From a virus, in the IMG/VR virus record IMGVR_UViG_3300020420_000655, positions 1-21,566 of that record: a stretch of 21,566 bases of DNA. One strand, written 5' to 3'. The translations under genes and the position numbers were made by a program. Shown here piece after piece: positions 7,352 through 13,441 of the stretch. Under the pieces are notes generated by a model. It was given only the letters and a program-made list of their open reading frames with translations, was not told the DNA's origin and did no database searches. The first letter of the stretch is position 1. Each line of letters starts with the position of its first letter.

Positions 7352-7566
7352 TATACATTTAATTCATCTTCTAGTTCTATTATATAGTCTTTCATATCAA
7401 TCATCCATTCTTTGAGTCTAAGATATTGTTTGTTATGAAAATCTTTATATTTTTTATCAGTTGATAGGATTGACATCTTTTGATGATAATCCATAGTCTT
7501 GAGTACCAAGGCAATTGCATCTTGATAAGGCATTCTTACTGTGGTTGAAAATTCTCTTTTTGACAC
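7351..7566 (-). CDS. Hypothetical helical protein (71 aa), GTG start
   Basis: This encodes a soluble, mostly helical protein with several Met, Lys and Asp residues and an acidic C-terminus (IIELEDELNV). The first codon is GTG at 7566, chosen because a TAGGAG ribosome site overlapping the stop of the preceding curlin-like gene lies 9 bases upstream. An in-frame ATG at 7533 would shorten it by 11 residues. It ends in a TAATG overlap with the cyclase, so the two are probably co-translated. I do not recognise a family. Position suggests a partner or regulator of the cyclase, but this is inference only. Confidence 0.7.
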   Translation of the reverse strand: MSKREFSTTVRMPYQDAIALVLKTMDYHQKMSILSTDKKYKDFHNKQYLRLKEWMIDMKDYIIELEDELNV

Positions 7567-7578
7567 TCAAAATAGCTC

Positions 7579-8238
7579 CTAGTTTCCTTGGGTCACAGTT
7601 ATAGAACAACCACCAGTAGTATAACAAGACTGATTTAAAATATAACTTTGATTCGTACTACCTTGTTGTGTTAGATTCAATGTTACTGGTTGATTACCAT
7701 AAATTCTAATTTGTGAGTTATGATTTGCATCACCAGTTTGAGATACATTAGTATCTGAACCATGAGTACTTCCATAAAAATATGTTTGATTGTAATGACT
7801 TCCTTGTCCATCTTGCCAAACATCATGGTCAACATTACTTACATGAATATCTAAATTATGTGTATGAGTCCCATTTTGATAAATGTCCACATCATTATTA
7901 TTACCCCAGATATGTCTACCATAAGTTGCACCATTTAATTGCATGACTGCTTCATTATTATTTACACCATCAACATCACCACCCCATGACTTACCAGAAC
8001 CCCAATAAGATACCCAACCAATGTAGTTGTCATTTCCACTTTGTGATAAATTAAATACATTACCAGAATGGTCAAATGAAAATTCTATTGTATTTCCATA
8101 TCCCATTTGGTCAATGTTAAGTTCTAAATCGTCTCCACTACCAACCTGTTCTACATGAACATGGTTGTCATCTGTAGGGCCTGCATTTACAGACATACTG
8201 ACACTAATTAGACTGATTAATAATAATCCTCGAATCAT
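7579..8238 (-). CDS. Secreted curlin-repeat protein (second curlin-like subunit)
   Basis: This encodes 219 aa from the ATG at 8238. That start has AGGGG 6 bases upstream and gives a clean signal peptide (MIRGLLLISLISVSMSVNA, cleavage before GP); an ATG at 8244 sits too close to the site. The mature protein is rich in Asn, Gly, Gln, Ser, Thr and His and carries Q-x-G-x-x-N motifs (DQMGYGN, SQSGNDN, SQTGDAN, TQQGSTN), the signature of curlin amyloid repeats. The C-terminus has a Cys pair (CYTTGGC) and the curlin-like ending ITVTQGN. Repeat spacing is less regular than in CsgA. It would be exported by Sec and then through the CsgG pore encoded upstream. It overlaps the FecR gene by 35 bases. Confidence 0.82.
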   Translation of the reverse strand: MIRGLLLISLISVSMSVNAGPTDDNHVHVEQVGSGDDLELNIDQMGYGNTIEFSFDHSGNVFNLSQSGNDNYIGWVSYWGSGKSWGGDVDGVNNNEAVMQLNGATYGRHIWGNNNDVDIYQNGTHTHNLDIHVSNVDHDVWQDGQGSHYNQTYFYGSTHGSDTNVSQTGDANHNSQIRIYGNQPVTLNLTQQGSTNQSYILNQSCYTTGGCSITVTQGN

Positions 8239-9346
8239 CTCCATCCCCTATAAGTATTATACCTTCGTATCCTTCTACTATTGTTTCTAAGTATACATTT
8301 GAACCACTGTCAAATGCAATTTCTATAACTCCATTTACATCTCTAAAGAAAACTAATTTTTCATCTTCTATAAAGACATTGTATTGTGAGTCTTGGTTTA
8401 GTCCTTGTACTGCACCATCAACTCTAAAACTTCCGATACTACCACTTGCACCATCGGCTGATGAACCTCTTACTTTTTTATCTAATGCTTCTACAACATC
8501 AAGAACATCTCTAAGTAAATCAACATTCAATGCATCTATATCTAATGCAGAATATTCTAAATCTTCTTCGGTTTCTTTAAGTTCATCTGTTTCTAAATCA
8601 TTAAACTCTAAAAAATCTACTTCTAAAATTCCTTGGTCTTTATCTAAATCGTCCTGTGCTTGTTCTTGCACTGCAATTTTAACTTCCTGTGGTGGATTAA
8701 CGATAAACATATTGTTAATCATTGAAGGTGTAATATTCTGTATCGTTACTGCAACTGTTGGTGGTGTCTCAAAAGACGATACCATTGTTGCTTGATAAGG
8801 TTCATTTAGTATTTGTTCACCACCTTCATTTATTACCACTATCTCTCCAGATGCTTGTCCATCGTCATCTGGAAGCAAAACTACAAGTGACCTACCAAGT
8901 TCATCAATTGTAGTTGTAAAATCTGTTCCATTTATGGCTATCTGTGCAGTTGGCGTTGTGATATCAATATTTGCTTTGTTTATCTTTTTTCCATTACCAC
9001 TTGCAAATCTAGCTGTTCCTTGCACCATTCTAATTGACATTTTAGACAATGATGGATTAGGGTCATAATAAACTTCATCAATATACACTTGAGTATGTTC
9101 TGTCAATGCAAGTTCTTCTTTATCTAAGAACTCAATTAACATACGACCATTACCTGTTCGTGCTTCATCATATAACACAATATCTGAACCGATATCATGT
9201 GGTAAGGTTTCATTGTTTCTAACAATTCCACCTATACCTGTAGATTCGACTATATCACCTATGGAGTCAGCATAAACCGACCCCATAAAAGTGAACAGAC
9301 TAACTGTCGTTAGAAGAATCTTTTTGATTAATTGTGACTGTTGCAT
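8204..9346 (-). CDS. FecR-domain periplasmic protein
   Basis: This encodes 380 aa with a signal peptide at 1-26 (cleavage after VYA). A FecR-type beta domain spans about residues 30-150: GDIVESTGIGGIVRNN, ARTGNGRMLIEFLD, then an IRMVQGTARF segment and the characteristic ITTPTAQIAINGTDF near 129-143. The middle (about 225-295) is very acidic with helical LLRDVLDVVEAL. The C-terminal part (about 300-380) is predicted beta-rich. FecR proteins classically relay outer-membrane signals across the periplasm, but stand-alone FecR proteins of this type also occur beside CHASE2 cyclases. It lies between two curlin-like genes and overlaps both. Its own ribosome site is weak. It may couple the secreted fibre or CsgG to the cyclase sensor. 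Confidence 0.85.
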   Translation of the reverse strand: MQQSQLIKKILLTTVSLFTFMGSVYADSIGDIVESTGIGGIVRNNETLPHDIGSDIVLYDEARTGNGRMLIEFLDKEELALTEHTQVYIDEVYYDPNPSLSKMSIRMVQGTARFASGNGKKINKANIDITTPTAQIAINGTDFTTTIDELGRSLVVLLPDDDGQASGEIVVINEGGEQILNEPYQATMVSSFETPPTVAVTIQNITPSMINNMFIVNPPQEVKIAVQEQAQDDLDKDQGILEVDFLEFNDLETDELKETEEDLEYSALDIDALNVDLLRDVLDVVEALDKKVRGSSADGASGSIGSFRVDGAVQGLNQDSQYNVFIEDEKLVFFRDVNGVIEIAFDSGSNVYLETIVEGYEGIILIGDGDDSRIIINQSN

Positions 9347-10037
9347 TATCAGAATTCACATCTAAAACAATTGTCGAATTAGGTGTTGCACATCCATTAC
9401 CAGCACCAGAAACACATGTTCCAGATACTTGGTTAATATCAATATCCCCACCATCACCTGTCCAATCGACAGTTTGTGTGTGAGCACCATCTTTCATTAA
9501 TACATTTAGATTATTACTGTCACCAGTAATCTCCCAATTAAATGTGTCATCATCAGATTCAAAATCTAAATCAAATACATTTGAACTACCTAGGATAGTC
9601 ATATCTAAGTCTAGTCTTTCAGCACTAAACTGATATCCTTGGTCTAAATCCCATGTGTTTGAATCACCTGTGACTGTGATGTCAAATGTTGAATCATCAC
9701 TAGACCCAGTATAACCAATGTTCCAATCTAAAACATTTGAATCCCCTGTGAAAGACAAGTTGTAATCACTTGTATCTGCAATCAAAGGCCCAAAGATTTT
9801 ATTTTGGTTTCCAATTTGGTCAATGTCAATATTAAGCGTAGTACCTGTAATAACCATCTTGTCATCGTAAGCATTAGTTTGAGAAATTTTGTTTCCAAAT
9901 CCTACTTGGTCGATTAACAAAGTTAGTGTATCACCTTCTTGGTCTATCCTAATTTCGTTATCATCAGTCGCTTGTGCAAAAAGAATATTAGTCGACAAAA
10001 ATCCTACAAAGATTAAACTTATAAGTTTTTTATTCAT
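9300..10037 (-). CDS. Secreted curlin-repeat protein (first curlin-like subunit)
   Basis: This encodes 245 aa from the ATG at 10037, which has GAGGAG about 10 bases upstream and a good signal peptide (cleavage after LFA). The longer frame upstream has no such support. The mature chain is Asp/Asn/Thr-rich with a G-x-x-N repeat: GFGN, GNQN, GDSN, GDSN, GSSN, GDSN. Successive motifs are spaced 30, 22, 26, 26 and 22 residues apart, close to the 22-23-residue period of E. coli CsgA. Several are preceded by DQ as in curlin repeats. A C-terminal Cys pair (TCVSGAGNGC) and a final VTINQ strand parallel the second curlin-like protein. It overlaps csgG by 8 bases and should be a CsgG-exported fibre subunit. 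Confidence 0.82.
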   Translation of the reverse strand: MNKKLISLIFVGFLSTNILFAQATDDNEIRIDQEGDTLTLLIDQVGFGNKISQTNAYDDKMVITGTTLNIDIDQIGNQNKIFGPLIADTSDYNLSFTGDSNVLDWNIGYTGSSDDSTFDITVTGDSNTWDLDQGYQFSAERLDLDMTILGSSNVFDLDFESDDDTFNWEITGDSNNLNVLMKDGAHTQTVDWTGDGGDIDINQVSGTCVSGAGNGCATPNSTIVLDVNSDNATVTINQKDSSNDS

Positions 10038-11022
10038 TTTCGTTAAGCTCCTCGAAAGGTTCTGCATCACTATCAATAATCTCGTTTAGTTCATCGTACC
10101 ACTCATGTAGTTCGTTTTCACCATCCGATTGATGTGGATGTCTATGTCCTTTCTCTATTACCCAATAGCCCCTATCGTGACCTTGGTAAATTAATTCCAA
10201 CACTCCTGCTTCAATAGCACTTCGTGTTGCATATGTCACCGACTCATTATTACCCACTCCATCCTCTATCTCGACTAGTTGAGTTCCTTCTTCGATGAAT
10301 CTAAAAACATCGCCCCCAGAACCATAACTTAAAATAGTCTTACGACTTTGGACATTCAATAATACTTCACCTGTTAGAACTGAAACAGCTCTAATAGAAA
10401 CTGTAACTGCATCTTGACGATACTGTTTACTAAATCCTATACCTAATGTTCTTGCACCGCGTCCACCAGTTTTTAAATTGGTGTCATAGCCAATAATTCC
10501 ACCTTCTATTATCATTCCTGCGAATAGAAGTGGTGCAATTCCATTTGATTCTTCATTGTTTGCTTCTGCCCATTCTTTACGAGCAGAACGAATAATTTGT
10601 CTTTCACGAACTAAATTATCCAAACCTGTTCTTTCAACAACTCTGAACCATGTTCCACCACCTGCTGTTTTTAGTGCATCTATTAACATTGCACTAGAAC
10701 CTTGAGTCACAGCAGTAGAAAATGATGCATATGCATCTAATTGTTTTCTTTGACCTGTTAAATCATTGAAAGTATATACTGCAACAATAGGTTTTTCTTT
10801 TGCTGGTGGTAATTCTAGTAACTCTAAGTATGCTGGTAATCTTACTGCTGTAGGATGTTCAACACAAATATATTTCCTAGACAACTGTTTTTTTACAGCT
10901 GTATATAAATCTTTAGATAACCCTTCGTCCCATCTACTACAGTCCTGTGGATTTTCACTCCATTGTGGGAATGATGCACAACCTGTAAGAATCGAAAGGG
11001 ATAAAATTAAAAACCATTTCAT
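10030..11022 (-). CDS. csgG: CsgG-type outer-membrane curli secretion lipoprotein
   Basis: In E. coli CsgG forms a nonameric outer-membrane channel that exports curlin subunits. This protein (330 aa; E. coli 277) starts with a lipoprotein signal whose lipobox is LTGC (12-15). The CsgG domain spans about 63-290 and shows many hallmark stretches: NDLTGQRK, FSTAVTQGSSAMLIDAL, RFR-equivalent FRVVERTGLDNLVRERQIIR, EGGIIGYDTNLKTGGRGAR (174-191), SRKTILSYG, VFRFI and AIEAGV. In the constriction loop F101 aligns with E. coli F56, while Asn55 is replaced by Ser. There is an N-terminal insert with C28 and C53, and a His/Asp/Glu-rich C-terminal tail of about 40 residues. It is coupled to csgF by TAATG and precedes two curlin-like genes. 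Confidence 0.95.
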   Translation of the reverse strand: MKWFLILSLSILTGCASFPQWSENPQDCSRWDEGLSKDLYTAVKKQLSRKYICVEHPTAVRLPAYLELLELPPAKEKPIVAVYTFNDLTGQRKQLDAYASFSTAVTQGSSAMLIDALKTAGGGTWFRVVERTGLDNLVRERQIIRSARKEWAEANNEESNGIAPLLFAGMIIEGGIIGYDTNLKTGGRGARTLGIGFSKQYRQDAVTVSIRAVSVLTGEVLLNVQSRKTILSYGSGGDVFRFIEEGTQLVEIEDGVGNNESVTYATRSAIEAGVLELIYQGHDRGYWVIEKGHRHPHQSDGENELHEWYDELNEIIDSDAEPFEELNENE

Positions 11023-11567
11023 TAGCCATCCCCATCAGAACTACCACTACCATCGTCACCAAAATATCCAGTTCCGATTGGTATCTCAATAACTGTTGTA
11101 GAACCTTCTTGGTCTACAATGGTCATTCTAATAAACTCTGTACCATCTTCATTAGTAAGTACTTCGTATGTGACTGTTGAACCTTCTAAGACAAATGACC
11201 CAAATCTAACTGGGTTATCATTAGAGAACATAGATTCTACTAATTGTTTTGCCATCTGAGCATAAATTCTGCTTTCAAGGTTTCTAATAAATTTTGCAAG
11301 CGTTGTGTTGTCTGCTTCTCTCTCTGCAGCTTTTCTTGCAGCTTCTAAAGCATCTTCTATTGCTTTCTTTCTGCTATGTTCTTGATTCTCAATGGTAAGA
11401 TAATGTGCGCCTGTTCCTATACCACTAAAGCTTGGGTTTTTAAACTTATGTTTAATTTCGTCTGCACTTATATTTGGTGTTAGTGCAAGTAATGATAATA
11501 CAAAGAAGGTAACTAAAACACCTACTTCAAAATTATCACTTGTAAAAATCTTTTTTCTCTCTTTCAT
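11022..11567 (-). CDS. csgF: CsgF-like curli assembly factor
   Basis: CsgF binds the outer face of CsgG and couples secretion to fibre nucleation. This protein (181 aa) has a charged n-region, a hydrophobic segment at about 14-33 and a cleavage site after NISA (residue 35). The mature start contains FKNPSFSG (42-49), matching the FxNPxFGG motif by which CsgF inserts in the CsgG pore. The later part has a helical Ala/Glu-rich section (67-110) and a closing beta pair with ITV-type strands (GSTTVIEI) like CsgF. The C-terminus is Gly/Ser/Asp-rich and the helical part is more charged than in E. coli. It overlaps the preceding gene by 32 bases and shares the TAATG junction with csgG, as expected for a CsgG-CsgF pair. 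Confidence 0.87.
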   Translation of the reverse strand: MKERKKIFTSDNFEVGVLVTFFVLSLLALTPNISADEIKHKFKNPSFSGIGTGAHYLTIENQEHSRKKAIEDALEAARKAAEREADNTTLAKFIRNLESRIYAQMAKQLVESMFSNDNPVRFGSFVLEGSTVTYEVLTNEDGTEFIRMTIVDQEGSTTVIEIPIGTGYFGDDGSGSSDGDG

Positions 11568-11865
11568 TCTGTTCTTCCAATGCCAATATATTATTTTGGT
11601 CGTCTATAATCTTTTGTCTTTCACGATACTCTAAGACGACATTTACTTTTTCTTGAAGTCTAATTAAATCTTGGTCTAACATACGCACTTGGTCTATAAC
11701 CCTAATAAGTTGCATATGCATTTCTTCTATCTTTGGGTCTACCTCTTTTGAGATAAAGTTCCATATGTAATAGATGAAATATGCTAAACCTATAACAGCT
11801 GTAATTGCAAATCCAAACTCTGCAAGTACTTGGACGATAGTAAATTCTGGTGCTTGGACTTCCAT
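11536..11865 (-). CDS. Single-pass membrane coiled-coil protein (109 aa)
   Basis: A short N-terminal tail is followed by one membrane segment at about 16-38 rich in Ile, Ala and Tyr, then a long charged coiled coil (about 41-105). It has the same plan as the next gene upstream, so the two may be paralogues or partners. This topology (N-terminal membrane helix plus coiled coil) resembles BhlA/UviB-type holins, but the sequence gives no decisive motif. It starts with a TAATG junction and overlaps csgF by 32 bases, which ties it to the curli-like operon. It may be an inner-membrane component of the export system or a lysis protein. Confidence 0.8.
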   Translation of the reverse strand: MEVQAPEFTIVQVLAEFGFAITAVIGLAYFIYYIWNFISKEVDPKIEEMHMQLIRVIDQVRMLDQDLIRLQEKVNVVLEYRERQKIIDDQNNILALEEQNEREKKDFYK

Positions 11866-12161
11866 TAGTCTCTCCTAGAATCTATCTTTCCATCTTCGAC
11901 ATAGTTTTCTGCTCTTGCAACCCTTTCAATATCTGGTTTTAAATCTAAAGCACTTGATACTAACATATCAATTTTAATCAATTCATTGTTCATGGTTCTT
12001 GCTCTGTTCTCTAATGCCTTAGTAAAGTTCATCAAAGTGTCAACATTATCGACAACACCTTGTAAAAGTTGTTTCATTACTAGAAATATAAAGAACCCAG
12101 AAGCTAATGCACCACCGATAGGTAAACCGACTTCACCTATCAACACTAATATATCTTCCAT
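11865..12161 (-). CDS. Single-pass membrane coiled-coil protein (98 aa), first gene of the curli-like operon
   Basis: The membrane segment is at about 4-29 (Gly-rich, then FFIFLVM), followed by a helical coiled-coil region with an acidic, hydrophilic end. GGAG lies 6 bases before the ATG. It is the first gene after the TATAAATA late promoter. It shares its architecture with the next gene. No family is recognised; holin-like and secretion-accessory roles are both possible. The E. coli periplasmic adaptor CsgE has no obvious counterpart here, and these two proteins are not CsgE-like because they lack a signal peptide and CsgE motifs. Confidence 0.8.
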   Translation of the reverse strand: MEDILVLIGEVGLPIGGALASGFFIFLVMKQLLQGVVDNVDTLMNFTKALENRARTMNNELIKIDMLVSSALDLKPDIERVARAENYVEDGKIDSRRD

Positions 12162-12171
12162 TTCATTCTCC

Positions 12172-12193
12172 AGTTATACAACTATTTATAACT
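12172..12193. repeat. Inverted repeat spanning the late promoter
   Basis: Perfect 7-base arms AGTTATA (12172-12178) and TATAACT (12187-12193) flank 8 bases. The right arm overlaps the TATAAATA element. No T run follows, so it is not a convincing terminator. It may be an operator, or partly a by-product of an AT-rich promoter. Confidence 0.45.
12183..12190 (-). promoter_or_regulatory. T4-type late promoter for the curli/cyclase operon
   Basis: An exact TATAAATA lies on the minus strand in the 41-base gap between the IscA-type gene and the 98-aa membrane protein. This is the consensus -10 of T4 late promoters, read by RNA polymerase carrying gp55. The start site near 12176 gives a 15-base leader holding GGAG. 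It implies that the nine-gene curli-like operon is expressed late in infection. Confidence 0.8.
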
Positions 12194-12202
12194 AGAGAGG
12201 TC

Positions 12203-12562
12203 TTAAACTGGGTTAAAAGTCATAGAAACACCACATCCACACGATGCAGTGACATTTGGATTGTTAAATGTAAATTCCTCTCCTAATCCAGTTCTAACAA
12301 AATCTAAAACTAAATTTTCTAGGAAAGGTCTAGAGTTATTATCAATGTGAATAGAGAATTTACCATAATCTATTACTTGGTCAGAAGGTTCATTGGTGGT
12401 ATTGAAATCGAATATGTATTCATACCCATTACAACCACCACCAGTGACACCTAGTCTGATTTCAGAGAAACCCTTTTCCTCTGCTTTCTTAACCAATTGG
12501 ATAATTGCAGAGTCAGTTAACTCAATATTAACTGTCGGCTTTGAATATGCGATAGGCTCCAT
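12203..12562 (-). CDS. A-type iron-sulfur carrier, IscA/ErpA family (HesB-like)
   Basis: This encodes 119 aa from the ATG at 12562, chosen for AGGA 7 bases upstream; a longer frame to 12583 is possible. The core begins with IELTDSAIIQLVKKAEEKG. The three cluster-binding cysteines are present: C44 in GGGCNGY, and C108 and C110 in SCGCGVS near the C-terminus, preceded by the NNPN element. Such proteins bind and deliver Fe-S clusters or iron to apo-proteins. In a phage it is an auxiliary metabolic gene. The Fe(II)-dependent oxygenases of the modification cassette could create iron demand, though that link is speculative. It overlaps the 59-aa membrane gene by 35 bases. Confidence 0.93.
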   Translation of the reverse strand: MEPIAYSKPTVNIELTDSAIIQLVKKAEEKGFSEIRLGVTGGGCNGYEYIFDFNTTNEPSDQVIDYGKFSIHIDNNSRPFLENLVLDFVRTGLGEEFTFNNPNVTASCGCGVSMTFNPV

Positions 12563-12707
12563 AGACCAGTCCTGCCCAAGCAAGATACTTGACTATTGGT
12601 GCAAGTAAGATTGCTCCTAATGATATTCCGACTATAATAGCACCATCTAAAGATGATAACTCTCCTAGTCTCTCTTTCATGTATTCTTTAATGAAATTAA
12701 TATCCAT
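12528..12707 (-). CDS. Small membrane protein of 59 aa
   Basis: A frame from ATG 12707 to TAA 12528 has a GGGAG ribosome site 8 bases upstream that overlaps the stop of the 79-aa gene. The first 20 residues are charged and helical (MDINFIKEYMKERLGEL). Residues 23-54 are hydrophobic with Gly/Ala and Tyr (AIIVGISLGAILLAP, then KYLAWAGLVYGAYRIF), giving one long or two short membrane helices. It is short enough to be missed by length cut-offs. Its 3' end overlaps the IscA-type gene in another frame. Function is unknown. Confidence 0.72.
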   Translation of the reverse strand: MDINFIKEYMKERLGELSSLDGAIIVGISLGAILLAPIVKYLAWAGLVYGAYRIFKADS

Positions 12708-12719
12708 TTATAATACTCC

Positions 12720-12959
12720 CTATTTGAACTCAGATATATTACCAGAAGTATCTCTTGTAACTATATTAAGTTTCCCACTCTTTTGTCGTCTAATCAACTC
12801 ATTCTTTACTTTTTGTCTGAGTTTTGGTTTAGTGTTGTCATTATTATAACATTCTAATAACTCTTTCAATGATTGAGTTTTCATATAGTAATGTGTAGTG
12901 ATAACTTTTTTGCTACCTCTTTGCACTACTGATTGAGTTGGTTTATACTTTACTGGCAT
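12720..12959 (-). CDS. Hypothetical basic protein (79 aa)
   Basis: This is a small Lys/Arg-rich soluble protein with an N-terminal strand-like part (KPTQSVVQRGSKKVITTHYY) and a helical part around residues 28-60 (SLKELLECYNND, then KVKNELIRR). No family is recognised, though the basic character would suit nucleic-acid binding. The ATG at 12959 has no ribosome site and lies only 8 bases after an exact TATAAATA late element, so the mRNA may be leaderless. An internal ATG at 12884 also lacks a ribosome site. The next gene follows with its ribosome site over this stop. Confidence 0.7.
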   Translation of the reverse strand: MPVKYKPTQSVVQRGSKKVITTHYYMKTQSLKELLECYNNDNTKPKLRQKVKNELIRRQKSGKLNIVTRDTSGNISEFK

Positions 12960-12967
12960 AGTGTAGG

Positions 12968-12975
12968 TATTTATA
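12968..12975 (-). promoter_or_regulatory. T4-type late promoter element
   Basis: An exact TATAAATA on the minus strand lies 8 bases before the ATG of the 79-aa gene. Transcription starting 6-7 bases downstream would begin within a base or two of that ATG. It would carry the 79-aa gene, the 59-aa membrane gene and the IscA-type gene. Confidence 0.65.
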
Positions 12976-13035
12976 AGAATTGAAATGTGTCTTAATTGTT
13001 ACAAATGTGTGACAATTTGGTGTCTAAATATATGT

Positions 13036-13203
13036 ATGATTGATATATTTTCTATACTTATATTATTGTCTTTACCATTTGGAATCGTTGGTTGGTATAT
13101 TTTATTTACTGACCCTACCGATAATAGGTCAATATGGATGAAATTCCATTCTTTGATGAAATCTGGAAGACTTAATAAAGTCGTCAAAAAAATTACTAAT
13201 TAG
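13036..13203 (+). CDS. Lone plus-strand small membrane protein (55 aa), tentative
   Basis: A plus-strand frame from ATG 13036 to TAG 13203 encodes one hydrophobic segment (MIDIFSILILLSLPFGIVGW, continuing YILF), then the hydrophilic DPTDNRSIWMKFHSLMKSGR and a Lys-rich tail. The frame is open further upstream to 12985, but those residues are Cys-rich and look non-coding. It fills a 236-base stretch otherwise without a gene and ends 8 bases inside the convergent 81-aa gene. There is no good ribosome site. It would be the only rightward gene in the window. The protein-like topology is the main support; a 62-aa minus-strand frame over the same bases is less convincing. Confidence 0.45.
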   Translation: MIDIFSILILLSLPFGIVGWYILFTDPTDNRSIWMKFHSLMKSGRLNKVVKKITN

Positions 13204-13441
13204 AATTCTGTTTTTTTCTACTTTGATTTCTATCCAAGTATAAATCGTCTAGGTCTTCTTCTAGTGCTTTAATACGCTCTTCTAAAAGTGGATGTTTCTC
13301 AAACCACTTCTTTTCTTGTTTAATTAAATCCAGACCTATTTTTTCTTCTAGATACCTATCAAGTTTTAATACCTTGGGATGGTTTTTAACATATGGTATC
13401 TTTAAAAGTAATCTGAATACTGTCATTAACATTTGAAACAT
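13196..13441 (-). CDS. Hypothetical small helical protein after RegA (81 aa)
   Basis: This encodes 81 aa. The N-terminus (1-18) is hydrophobic to amphipathic (MFQMLMTVFRLLLKIPYV). The rest is Lys/Glu/Leu-rich and predicted to be a coiled coil (about 27-72), ending in a very hydrophilic tail. It starts with a TAATG overlap with the RegA stop, so it is the last gene of the replication/modification operon. No family is recognised; weak membrane association is possible. Confidence 0.72.
   Translation of the reverse strand: MFQMLMTVFRLLLKIPYVKNHPKVLKLDRYLEEKIGLDLIKQEKKWFEKHPLLEERIKALEEDLDDLYLDRNQSRKKQNSN

Noticed and set aside
12704-12711. TATAAATG before the 59-aa gene as a late promoter
   Set aside because: One mismatch, and the element includes the start codon itself, so no sensible transcript could begin there.
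12999-13187. Minus-strand frame of 62 codons opposite the plus-strand membrane gene
   Set aside because: It begins at a TTG with no ribosome site and its composition is less protein-like than the plus-strand frame.
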